Assembly (NCBI GenBank): GCA_934270565.1 | Contig: CAKQPR010000019.1 | Coordinates: 1 to 31,302, forward strand | Direction: 5' to 3' | Source of the DNA: an uncultured Clostridia bacterium | Lineage (GTDB): Bacteria > Bacillota > Clostridia > Christensenellales > Pumilibacteraceae | DNA length: 31,302 nucleotides | Shown here: piece by piece, positions 15,672 through 22,416 of the stretch | How positions within the stretch are numbered: the stretch's first letter is position 1 | Layout of the letters: every line of letters begins with the position of its first letter | Position numbers and translations under genes: made by a program | Notes under the pieces: generated by a model | What the model was told of the DNA's origin: nothing | The model's input: only the letters and a program-made list of their open reading frames with translations | The model's database searches: none

Positions 15672-15940
15672 TATTTACCGGAAATGGACTCCTCGTCCTC
15701 GCCCTTCATATTAAGGTATTCGCGCGCGTAACGGCTGACGTATTCGTCCGAGCCGAAATAGTCGATTTTCCCGTTCGCGTCGGTTATGTCGCGCTCTATC
15801 CGCGCCTTCTCGGCGGCAAGCTCTCTCTTGCGGCGGTTTGTCGCGCCGAGTTTTACCACGTTTATCACGAGCGCGATGACCAGCAGCGATAAAAACGCAA
15901 CTGCCGCGACCGTTATTATTTTAAGCGTCGATTGTTTCAT
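15671..15940 (-). CDS. FtsB/DivIC-like septum formation protein
   Basis: An 89-residue bitopic membrane protein. It has a short cytoplasmic start, one transmembrane helix (about residues 8-30) and an external heptad-like coiled coil (NRRKRELAAEKARIERDI), then YFGSDEYVSRYAREYLNMK, the typical end of the family. These proteins bridge FtsL and FtsQ/DivIB in the cell-division complex. I start it at the ATG at 15940, which follows AAGGAG; the open frame further upstream is basic and overlaps the leader. It forms a two-gene operon with the Ppx-family gene. Confidence 0.88.
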   Translation of the reverse strand: MKQSTLKIITVAAVAFLSLLVIALVINVVKLGATNRRKRELAAEKARIERDITDANGKIDYFGSDEYVSRYAREYLNMKGEDEESISGK

Positions 15941-16018
15941 TTTTTTCTCCTTGAGTTTGCGCGCCGCAAATCGGGTTTTACGGCGTTTGCCGCGCGGATT
16001 TTCCCCACGAGCAAGCGT

Positions 16019-16047
16019 ATTATAGCATATCCGCCCGCTTTTTTCAA
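16019..16047 (-). promoter_or_regulatory. Promoter of the ftsB-like/ppx operon
   Basis: Minus-strand TTGAAA (16042-16047), a 17-bp spacer and TATAAT (16019-16024), with TG one base before the -10 box (extended -10). Confidence 0.85.
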
Positions 16048-16108
16048 GCGTAAGCATAGCTTCGGCAAAAAAATTTTAAACTTTTATCGTCAAACGCCCT
16101 CAAAACGA

Positions 16109-16137
16109 TTGACAAATTTCCGCATTTAACATACAAT
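16109..16137 (+). promoter_or_regulatory. Promoter of the XRE-cupin regulator gene
   Basis: TTGACA (16109-16114), a 17-bp spacer and TACAAT (16132-16137). A second candidate, an extended -10 TGTTATACT at 16202-16210, lies nearer the gene. Confidence 0.75.
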
Positions 16138-16154
16138 ATTCGCGGTTTAGCAAA

Positions 16155-16173
16155 AATAAACTTTTAGTTTATT
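16155..16173. promoter_or_regulatory. Candidate operator for the XRE-cupin regulator
   Basis: A perfect inverted repeat, AATAAAC-TTTTA-GTTTATT, starts about ten bases after the expected start of transcription. Its size and place suit binding by a helix-turn-helix dimer that represses its own promoter. The link to this regulator is inference. Confidence 0.5.
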
Positions 16174-16237
16174 ATCCCGTAACCTTGTAAACTTCGGGTT
16201 TTGTTATACTAATCTTACAGCCGAGGAGGTTTTGAGT

Positions 16238-16771
16238 TTGGAAATAGGCGTGAAAATCAAAGAGCTCAGGCTGAAAAATCAGCTCACGCAGGAGGAACTC
16301 GCCGACCGTTGCGAACTTACTAAAGGTTATATTTCGCAGCTCGAAAACGATCTTACCAGCCCGTCGATCGCGACTCTGAAGGATATTCTGCAAACGCTCG
16401 GCGTGTCGCTCACCGACTTTTTCGCTTCGGACGACGAAACGAAAATAGTGTTCGGCGAGGACGATTATTTCGTCAAGACGGGCGAGAAGGTGACTACAAC
16501 ATGGCTTGTTCCCACCGCGCAGAAGAACATGATGGAGCCTATCCACGTCGAGCTCGCCGCCGGAGCATGTACCGAAAAGGACCTTCCCCACGAGGGCGAG
16601 GAATTCGGTTTCGTCCTCAGCGGCAGCATCGCCGTTCACCTCGGCAACCACGTCGAACGCGCTCATGCCGGCGAAAGCTTCTATTTTTCTTCCGGCAAAA
16701 CGCACTATCTCGAGAACGAGGACAAGTCGAAAGCGGTGGTGGTGTGGCTTTCCTGTCCCCCCAACTTTTGA
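16238..16771 (+). CDS. XRE-family regulator with cupin sensor domain (PuuR-like)
   Basis: A 177-residue two-domain regulator. Residues 1-62 are a lambda-repressor-type helix-turn-helix (LTQEELADRCELTKGYISQL). Residues about 100-175 are a small cupin barrel (PHEGEEFGFVLSGSIAVHLG, then GKTHYLEN) that would bind a small ligand. PuuR-type proteins of this design sense putrescine and commonly stand before polyamine transport genes. The start codon is TTG. The TTG at 16238 is preferred over the one at 16232, since GAGGAGGT ends at 16230 and only 16238 gives normal spacing; it also gives the typical MEIGVKIKELR start. Repeat DNA begins at the stop codon. Confidence 0.9.
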   Translation: MEIGVKIKELRLKNQLTQEELADRCELTKGYISQLENDLTSPSIATLKDILQTLGVSLTDFFASDDETKIVFGEDDYFVKTGEKVTTTWLVPTAQKNMMEPIHVELAAGACTEKDLPHEGEEFGFVLSGSIAVHLGNHVERAHAGESFYFSSGKTHYLENEDKSKAVVVWLSCPPNF

Positions 16772-17026
16772 TTTGACGGGTTCTTTTTCCGTGATACTTC
16801 AAAAACGCACCCGCTCGCGACGCTCGACGTACCGTCAGTACGCCGTCGCGCCGCTCCCGATACGTTTTTTCGTCTGACGAAAAAATAACCTCGTCAAATC
16901 GCACGGACGTTTTGCGAACTGCTTTGAAAACTCGTCCGATCGTAAAGCCTCGCCGTACCTGTAGTACTGTCTCGCTCCGATTACCTCGTTTGCCTCGCGG
17001 AGCATCGAAAATAACCTCGTCAAATC
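16770..17026. repeat. Two tandem degenerate palindromic repeat units
   Basis: The first unit (16770-16900) is a 131-bp imperfect palindrome. GATTTGACG at its left end is mirrored by CGTCAAATC at the right, and CGTAC-CGTCA-GTACG sits exactly at the centre (16828-16842). The second unit repeats the pattern 126 bases on, with centre GTAC-CTGTA-GTAC and right end CGTCAAATC (17018-17026); its left end has decayed. The ATAACCTCGTCAAATC boundary occurs at 16885 and 17011. The unit begins inside the stop codon of the regulator gene without changing the protein. It looks like a fold-back (MITE-like) element. Confidence 0.75.
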
Positions 17027-17040
17027 TCACGAACGTCGGC

Positions 17041-17121
17041 GAGCCACCGCTGGCAAGTCGGCGATGCCCGTACTTACTTTTGATAGAGCGTGGTAGGGGC
17101 GGACGCCCTCGTCCGCCCGCC
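17041..17121 (-). repeat. Dispersed repeat, module A (inverted)
   Basis: An 81-bp copy that differs from 27677-27757 by only a handful of bases and is inverted relative to the copy at 6350-6448. It contains GGCAAGTCGGCGATGCCCGT and the near-palindrome GGGCGGACGCCCTCGTCCGC. Confidence 0.88.
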
Positions 17122-17129
17122 AACCAAGC

Positions 17130-17294
17130 GAATTATTCTTATCTTACGGAAGAATAATTCCGCGAAGCGGACAAATTAAGGCCCCTTTGTGCAAAGGGGG
17201 CTCCCACCGCAGGTGGGTGGGGGATTGTAAAGTTGCTGTATGAATTTCAGTTGTGTTCTAACAATCCTACCGTCACTCAACTCGCTTACGCTCG
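17130..17294 (+). repeat. Dispersed repeat, module B, with flanking inverted repeat
   Basis: Bases 17150-17294 match module B at 6501-6651 in the same orientation. Its left end is part of a perfect 11-bp inverted repeat, GAATTATTCTT (17130-17140) with AAGAATAATTC (17150-17160). From 17295 to 17344 I see nothing further. Confidence 0.85.
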
Positions 17295-17344
17295 TATTCG
17301 TGCCTACCCCCGGCTCGTAGCATAGCTACTTCGCCGCTTTGGCT

Positions 17345-17371
17345 AAAAACAGTCACCTGAGGACTGTTTTT
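17345..17371. terminator. Intrinsic terminator-like hairpin inside the repeat region
   Basis: A perfect 10-bp stem, AAAAACAGTC with GACTGTTTTT, loop ACCTGAG, with T runs on both strands. It would block read-through from the regulator gene into the DUF559 and pot genes. Confidence 0.75.
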
Positions 17372-17400
17372 ACGGTACTTCGCACCGCCGCGTCGCGCCC

Positions 17401-17602
17401 TTTACACAAAGGAGGCAAAGTAAAGACCGCCTCACGGCGGAATTATAGAGTGACAACGCGCTATTCTTCCTTTACACAAGGGAGGCAAGATAACGACCGC
17501 CTCACGGCGGAAATTCAAAGCTGTTACTCAACGGTAATTCTTAATACAAGAAAAGCAAGATTTTGTCCGACTTGCGGCGGGAATTCGGACAGACAATATT
17601 AG
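17401..17602 (+). repeat. Three tandem 70-bp degenerate repeats
   Basis: Units begin at 17401, 17471 and 17541, exactly 70 bases apart. Units one and two share TTTACACAA, GGAGGCAA, and the hairpin CCGCCTCACGGCGG near their middle. Unit three is more diverged (CCGACTTGCGGCGG). The series ends just before the ribosome binding site of the DUF559 gene. Length and decay do not fit a CRISPR array. Confidence 0.8.
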
Positions 17603-17614
17603 GACGGAGGTTGT

Positions 17615-17983
17615 ATGCGTCGTAAACACAACAAGAACCTGCTTTGTTTTGCCCGCGAGTTACGCAATAATCCGACGAAAGAAGAGAAGAAACTGTGGTA
17701 TGATTTTCTGAGTTCGTATCCGATACGATTTACAAGACAAAAGGTGCTCGGACAATATATTGCCGATTTCTATTGCGCTCGGGCAAAACTCGTCATCGAA
17801 CTCGACGGGTCGCAACATTTCACCGACGAGGGGCTGTGTTACGATCTGACGCGTAGCGAATTTCTGGAAGAATACGGACTTGAAATCGTAAGAATTCCGA
17901 ACAACGAAATAAATGACAATTCCGACGGCGTGTGCGAATTTATAGATTCGGTCGTCAAAGAAGCCGTCGGATCGAACGTGTAA
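17615..17983 (+). CDS. DUF559 endonuclease-like protein
   Basis: A 122-residue protein of the DUF559 family, related in fold to Vsr/PD-(D/E)XK endonucleases. Conserved features are seen in order: RELRNNPTKEEKKLW near the start, FTRQKVLGQYIADFYC with Asp51, and KLVIELDGSQH with Glu62 and His68. The acidic residues fit a metal-dependent nuclease site. Function in cells is unknown. GGAGG lies four bases before the ATG. It sits between three 70-bp repeats and potA, in a stretch that looks inserted between a polyamine regulator and its transporter, and it may carry transcription into potA, 84 bases on. Confidence 0.88.
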   Translation: MRRKHNKNLLCFARELRNNPTKEEKKLWYDFLSSYPIRFTRQKVLGQYIADFYCARAKLVIELDGSQHFTDEGLCYDLTRSEFLEEYGLEIVRIPNNEINDNSDGVCEFIDSVVKEAVGSNV

Positions 17984-18027
17984 CCTCGGTAGTCCGAAAC
18001 CGCAAACAACAAAAACCCACAAACGCA

Positions 18028-18042
18028 GCGCCGTTTCGGCGC
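18028..18042 (+). other. GC-rich hairpin before potA
   Basis: A perfect hairpin, GCGCCG-TTT-CGGCGC, lies 25 bases before the potA start in the gap after the DUF559 gene. No T run follows, so it is not a normal terminator; it might protect the mRNA end or be chance. I find no convincing promoter in this gap. Confidence 0.4.
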
Positions 18043-18067
18043 GGGAATTAAAGAGAGGAGAACCTTA

Positions 18068-19546
18068 ATGAGAGAAACGAGAGAAAAATTCGATAAGATC
18101 ATCGAAGTGAAGAACGTAACCAAAGTTTTCGACGGCGAAACGGTTATCGACGATATGAATCTGTCGGTAAGGCGCGGGCAGTTCGTAACGCTTTTAGGAC
18201 CGTCCGGTTGCGGAAAAACCACGCTACTTCGAATGATAGCGGGCTTTACGATACCCGATTCGGGCAATATTTACGTCGAGAACGCGGACGTTACCGCGGT
18301 GCCGCCGTACAAGCGCCCGATCAATACGGTTTTTCAGAAATACGCGCTTTTCCCGCACCTTAACGTGTTCAAAAACGTGGCTTACGGGCTCAAACTCAAG
18401 CGTATTCCCGCGGGAACGACCGTAAACCGCAAGGGCGAAGAAGTTGCGGTTACGCGCAAGCTTACCAAAGATGAAATCGAAGAGAAGGTAAACCGCGCGC
18501 TCAAGCTCGTGGGTCTCGAAGATTACGGTCATCGCGACGTAACTTCGCTTTCGGGCGGACAGCAGCAGCGTGTGGCGATCGCCCGCGCGATCGTGTGCGA
18601 ACCCAAAGTTCTTCTCCTCGACGAGCCGCTCGGCGCGCTTGACCTCAAAATGCGCAAAGAAATGCAGATCGAGCTTATGAAGATGCATTCCGAGCTCGGC
18701 ATTACCTTTATTTACGTCACGCACGATCAGGAAGAAGCGCTCACGATGTCGGACGTCGTGGTGGTTATCAACGACGGCGTTATTCAGCAGATCGGCACTC
18801 CGAAGAAGATCTACGACGAGCCCGCAAACGCGTTCGTCGCGGACTTTATCGGCGAAAGCAACATTCTTTCGGGTGTAATGACGCGCGACTATTCGGTTAA
18901 ATTCCTCGGCACGAACTTCGAGTGCGAGGACAAAGGTTTCGACCGCAACGAGCCCGTCGACCTCGTAGTCCGTCCGGAGGACATCAAGCTTTACCCGTCG
19001 GGCGGCGAAAAAGGTCAGCTCGAAGGCGTCGTACTTTCGTCCGTGTTCAAGGGTACTTGGTACGAAATGGAAGTCGAGGCGAACGGCTACGAATTCACCG
19101 TTCAGTCCACGACCGAGGCTAAGCAGGGCGAGCGCGTCCGTCTCGGGATCAAGCCGAACGGTATTCATATAATGAAAAAATTGCGCACGGTAAACGAATT
19201 CCACGGTGTGATAAGCGGCGAGAACACCGTCGGTTTCTGCGACGGAACGTTTGAATTCGCGGGCGAAACCGAGCTTGAAAAAGGTACGCCCGTAAAAGTC
19301 CGCGTACCGTTCGATGCGGTGGAGCTCACCGACGACGAAGAGGACGGAACGATCGGCGGCAACGTTACGCAGACGCTTTACAAGGGCAGCTACTATCAGG
19401 TTCAGGTTTACACCGACACCGACGAGGACTTCTACACCGACACCCCCGACGAGTGGGATATGGGAGACCGCGTGGGTATTAAGATAGATCCCGCGAAAAT
19501 CACGTTCGAAAAGATCGAAGAGGAGGACGAAGATGAAGAGAAGTAG
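18068..19546 (+). CDS. potA: Spermidine/putrescine ABC transporter ATP-binding protein PotA
   Basis: A 492-residue ATPase that drives polyamine uptake with PotBCD. It has Walker A GPSGCGKTT (44-52), signature LSGGQQQR (from 161), Walker B VLLLDEPLGALD (Asp185, Glu186) and the H-loop THDQEEA. It is longer than the usual PotA (about 350-380): there is a charged insert around residues 111-140, and two TOBE-like beta segments follow the ATPase, the second ending in a very acidic tail (EKIEEEDEDEEK). GAGGAG precedes the ATG. The end overlaps potB by 14 bases. Assignment as PotA rests on the potBCD neighbours. Confidence 0.95.
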   Translation: MRETREKFDKIIEVKNVTKVFDGETVIDDMNLSVRRGQFVTLLGPSGCGKTTLLRMIAGFTIPDSGNIYVENADVTAVPPYKRPINTVFQKYALFPHLNVFKNVAYGLKLKRIPAGTTVNRKGEEVAVTRKLTKDEIEEKVNRALKLVGLEDYGHRDVTSLSGGQQQRVAIARAIVCEPKVLLLDEPLGALDLKMRKEMQIELMKMHSELGITFIYVTHDQEEALTMSDVVVVINDGVIQQIGTPKKIYDEPANAFVADFIGESNILSGVMTRDYSVKFLGTNFECEDKGFDRNEPVDLVVRPEDIKLYPSGGEKGQLEGVVLSSVFKGTWYEMEVEANGYEFTVQSTTEAKQGERVRLGIKPNGIHIMKKLRTVNEFHGVISGENTVGFCDGTFEFAGETELEKGTPVKVRVPFDAVELTDDEEDGTIGGNVTQTLYKGSYYQVQVYTDTDEDFYTDTPDEWDMGDRVGIKIDPAKITFEKIEEEDEDEEK

Positions 19547-20348
19547 TACGTTCAAGCCGTTCGTATTTGCGCTTCCGTATGTTGTTATCTGCGCTCTGTT
19601 CGTCGTTTTTCCGCTCGTGCTTGTACTTGTGTACGCGTTCGTCGGAGAGGACGGGAGTTTTACGTTCGACAATTTCAGACTTGTTTTTACCGAAAGTTCC
19701 AACGTAGTATTGCTGCTCAAAACGATAGGAATCGCCGCACTTACCACAGCCATTTGCCTGCTTATCGCATACCCGACCGCGCTTATACTCGCGTCGGCAC
19801 CGTTCAATCGTTACGTAATCCTCGCGCTTTTGTTCATAATTCCGATGTGGATGAACTTCGTGCTTCGGATAATCGCGCTCAAATCGCTTTTGTACGTTTT
19901 GGGGATAGGCGAAGGGCTTCTTGCCGTAATAATCGGTATGGTTTACGACTTTTTACCGTTTATGTTGCTGCCTATATATACCGTGCTTACCGATATGGAC
20001 AAAAGTTACGCCGAAGCGTCCGCCGACCTCGGCGCGAACGGTTTTACCACCTTCGTAAAAGTAACGCTTCCGCTCTCGAAGGGCGGTATAGTAAGCGGAA
20101 TAACAATGGTATTTATGCCCGTATTCAGCGCGTACGCAATTACTAATATGATGGGCAACACCGGAACAAACGTAATCGGAAATAAAATCAACGGGCTTTT
20201 TACTACGACAAGCACATGGGGAGTGGGTTCCGCGCTGTCGTTCGTACTGCTTGTACTCGTGTTTCTCACCATGCTGATAAGTTCGCTCGTCGGCGGCGGA
20301 GAAACGAAACACCGACCCGTTACGATTAAAGGAGGCGACGCGCAATGA
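19533..20348 (+). CDS. potB: Spermidine/putrescine ABC transporter permease PotB
   Basis: A 271-residue membrane protein with about six transmembrane segments, half of the polyamine channel. The ATPase-docking loop is recognisable as YAEASADLGANGFTTF followed by VTLPLSKGGI. Its ATG lies inside the end of potA, after GAGGAGG in the acidic tail codons, so translation is coupled. The potC start overlaps its end by four bases. Confidence 0.95.
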   Translation: MKRSSTFKPFVFALPYVVICALFVVFPLVLVLVYAFVGEDGSFTFDNFRLVFTESSNVVLLLKTIGIAALTTAICLLIAYPTALILASAPFNRYVILALLFIIPMWMNFVLRIIALKSLLYVLGIGEGLLAVIIGMVYDFLPFMLLPIYTVLTDMDKSYAEASADLGANGFTTFVKVTLPLSKGGIVSGITMVFMPVFSAYAITNMMGNTGTNVIGNKINGLFTTTSTWGVGSALSFVLLVLVFLTMLISSLVGGGETKHRPVTIKGGDAQ

Positions 20349-21172
20349 ACAAGAAAGTTTCGCTCGTTTTAAGATGGGTTTTCCTTATCGTCGTACTCGT
20401 CGCGTTGTATGCGCCCATCGCGCTTATCGTAGTGTACTCGTTCTCGTCCGAAAAGAACATCGGCAGCGCGAACGGATTCGGACAATTTACCTTTTCTCTT
20501 TATTCCAGCCTTTTTTCCAACCGTCAGATTATGTCGGCAACGCTCAACACGCTTGTAATCGGGCTCGTGTCGGCAACGCTCGCGACCGCTGTCGGAACAT
20601 TCACCGCCGTGGGGCTGCATTATATGAAACGCGGTAAAAAAACGGTGAATTTCGTTTCGCAGATTACCGTCGTAAATGCCGAAATAGTAACCGCCGTCGG
20701 ATTCTTCCTTTTGTCGATATTTCTTCGCGACGTGCTTAGACTGCCCGTGCAAAAGGGCGTCGGCTGGCTTATCCTCGCGCATACCGTAATGACTACCCCT
20801 TACGTAATCCTTACCGTGTCGCCGCGTCTCAGTCAACTCAACCCCAACCTTTACGAGGCGGGACTCGACCTCGGCGCAAGTCCGCTGAGAAGCCTTTTCA
20901 CCGTAATAGTTCCCCAACTCGTAGGCGGAATGATCTCCGGATTCGCGCTCGCGTTCACGCTTTCGCTCGACGACTTTGTGGTAACCAACCTCAATAAAGG
21001 CACGAACGGCGTAAACACGATCTCGACTTACGTGTATGCAAGTCTCCGCCGCAACCTCGATCCGGCTATACGCGCGCTCAGCACCATACTTTTCATAACC
21101 GTGCTTGCCGTGCTTATAATAGTAAACGTAGTAAAACGCAACAAACGCAAAAAAACTCAGACCGCGGCGTGA
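20345..21172 (+). CDS. potC: Spermidine/putrescine ABC transporter permease PotC
   Basis: A 275-residue membrane protein with about six transmembrane segments, partner of PotB. The docking loop reads YEAGLDLGASPLRSLFTVIVP. It overlaps potB by ATGA (20345-20348), and GGAGG for it lies within the potB end. The C-terminus is basic (KRNKRKKTQ), on the cytoplasmic side. Confidence 0.95.
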   Translation: MNKKVSLVLRWVFLIVVLVALYAPIALIVVYSFSSEKNIGSANGFGQFTFSLYSSLFSNRQIMSATLNTLVIGLVSATLATAVGTFTAVGLHYMKRGKKTVNFVSQITVVNAEIVTAVGFFLLSIFLRDVLRLPVQKGVGWLILAHTVMTTPYVILTVSPRLSQLNPNLYEAGLDLGASPLRSLFTVIVPQLVGGMISGFALAFTLSLDDFVVTNLNKGTNGVNTISTYVYASLRRNLDPAIRALSTILFITVLAVLIIVNVVKRNKRKKTQTAA

Positions 21173-21198
21173 CCGCAAAAAATTCAAAGGAGTAAAAA

Positions 21199-22410
21199 AT
21201 GAAAAAGTTTATCGCAGTGCTTCTGGTACTCGTAACGGCAATGCCGTTCGTCCTTCTCACCGGTTGCGGAGGAAATCGTTCCGAACAACTTAAAATGTAC
21301 GTTCCCGGCGAATATATCGACGAGGAAATCTTTACCGAGTTCGAGAGTTGGTACGCCGACAAAACGGGCAAAAAAGTGGAAGTCGTCACCCCCACCACCT
21401 TCGACGCGGTAGAGGAAATACTCACCGCCGTCGAGCGCGATCATGCCGACTACGACCTTCTTCTTCCGTCCGATTACGCCGTCGAGCAACTTATCGCGAA
21501 AGATCTTCTTCTTAAAGTGGACAAAGACCGCGTAAACGTCGAAAGCGTAATAAAACCCGAATACGTCAAGCGCGCTAAAAAGTCCGATCCCACGCTCGAA
21601 TATTCCGTTCCTTATATGTACGGAACGTTCGGACTTATGTACGACTACGCGAAAACGGGCAAACATATCGACAGTTGGTCGGCGATCTTTACCGACGAGT
21701 ATAAGGGCAAGAGCGCGAACAAGGATTCGCTTCGCGAGGCAATTACTTCCGCGGCGATCTGGAACAACCGCGAGTCGCTTATGACGGGCGCGTACGACAA
21801 CGAGAAGTTGCAGACGATTTACGAAGACATTTCGGAAGAGAGCGTAAACGCGGCAACCGCCACGCTTTCCGCGGCTAAGTCCAACTTCCTCTGGGGCGGC
21901 GAAAGCCTTAAATTCGATATGGCTTCGGGTAGCACCGACGTCGAAGTCGCGCTTATGTGGTCGTGCGACGCGGGATACGTTATGAACGATTACGAGGACG
22001 ACGACGGCGTCGAACATACCGGCAACCGCAATATGTGGTACGTCGTTCCCAAAGAGGGCGGCAACATCTATCTCGATTGTTTCGTCATCTCAAAGTACGC
22101 TAAAAACACCGAGGCGGCAAACTACTTCCTCGAATTCCTCTGCACCAAAGAAATCGCGCTTCGTAACAGCGAGTACGCCGGCGCGATAAGCCCCGTAACC
22201 GCCGCTTATGACGAACTCAAAGCCGAATACGAAGCGGACGAAACGCTCGGCGAGGGCGCTGCCGCGGGCGAAGAAGCCGCGTGGAAGGCAATGTACCTCG
22301 ATATGATGTTCCCGTCCGCCGAAACGCTTAACCGTTGCGGAACCATGCGCGACTTCGGCAGCCGCGACGCGGACATCAGCGTAAAATGGGCTAACGTGCG
22401 TAACAGTTGA
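21199..22410 (+). CDS. potD: Spermidine/putrescine-binding lipoprotein PotD
   Basis: A 403-residue solute-binding lipoprotein. The lipobox is LTGC (Cys23), and the mature protein opens LKMYVPGEYIDEEIFTEFE, as in PotD/PotF proteins. It also has the typical YDLLLPSDYAVEQLI and VPYMYGTFGLMYD segments. It is somewhat longer than the usual 350 residues. It follows potC by 26 bases with AAAGGAG. It binds polyamine outside the membrane and feeds PotBC. Confidence 0.95.
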   Translation: MKKFIAVLLVLVTAMPFVLLTGCGGNRSEQLKMYVPGEYIDEEIFTEFESWYADKTGKKVEVVTPTTFDAVEEILTAVERDHADYDLLLPSDYAVEQLIAKDLLLKVDKDRVNVESVIKPEYVKRAKKSDPTLEYSVPYMYGTFGLMYDYAKTGKHIDSWSAIFTDEYKGKSANKDSLREAITSAAIWNNRESLMTGAYDNEKLQTIYEDISEESVNAATATLSAAKSNFLWGGESLKFDMASGSTDVEVALMWSCDAGYVMNDYEDDDGVEHTGNRNMWYVVPKEGGNIYLDCFVISKYAKNTEAANYFLEFLCTKEIALRNSEYAGAISPVTAAYDELKAEYEADETLGEGAAAGEEAAWKAMYLDMMFPSAETLNRCGTMRDFGSRDADISVKWANVRNS

Positions 22411-22416
22411 GGATTT

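Noticed and set aside
17572..17599. Promoter for the DUF559 gene, TTGCGG with CAATAT
   Set aside because: Both boxes are weak and the start of transcription would fall on the ribosome binding site.
17401..17602. CRISPR array
   Set aside because: Only three units of 70 bases, all degenerate across their whole length, with no identical short repeats separated by unique spacers and no cas genes.
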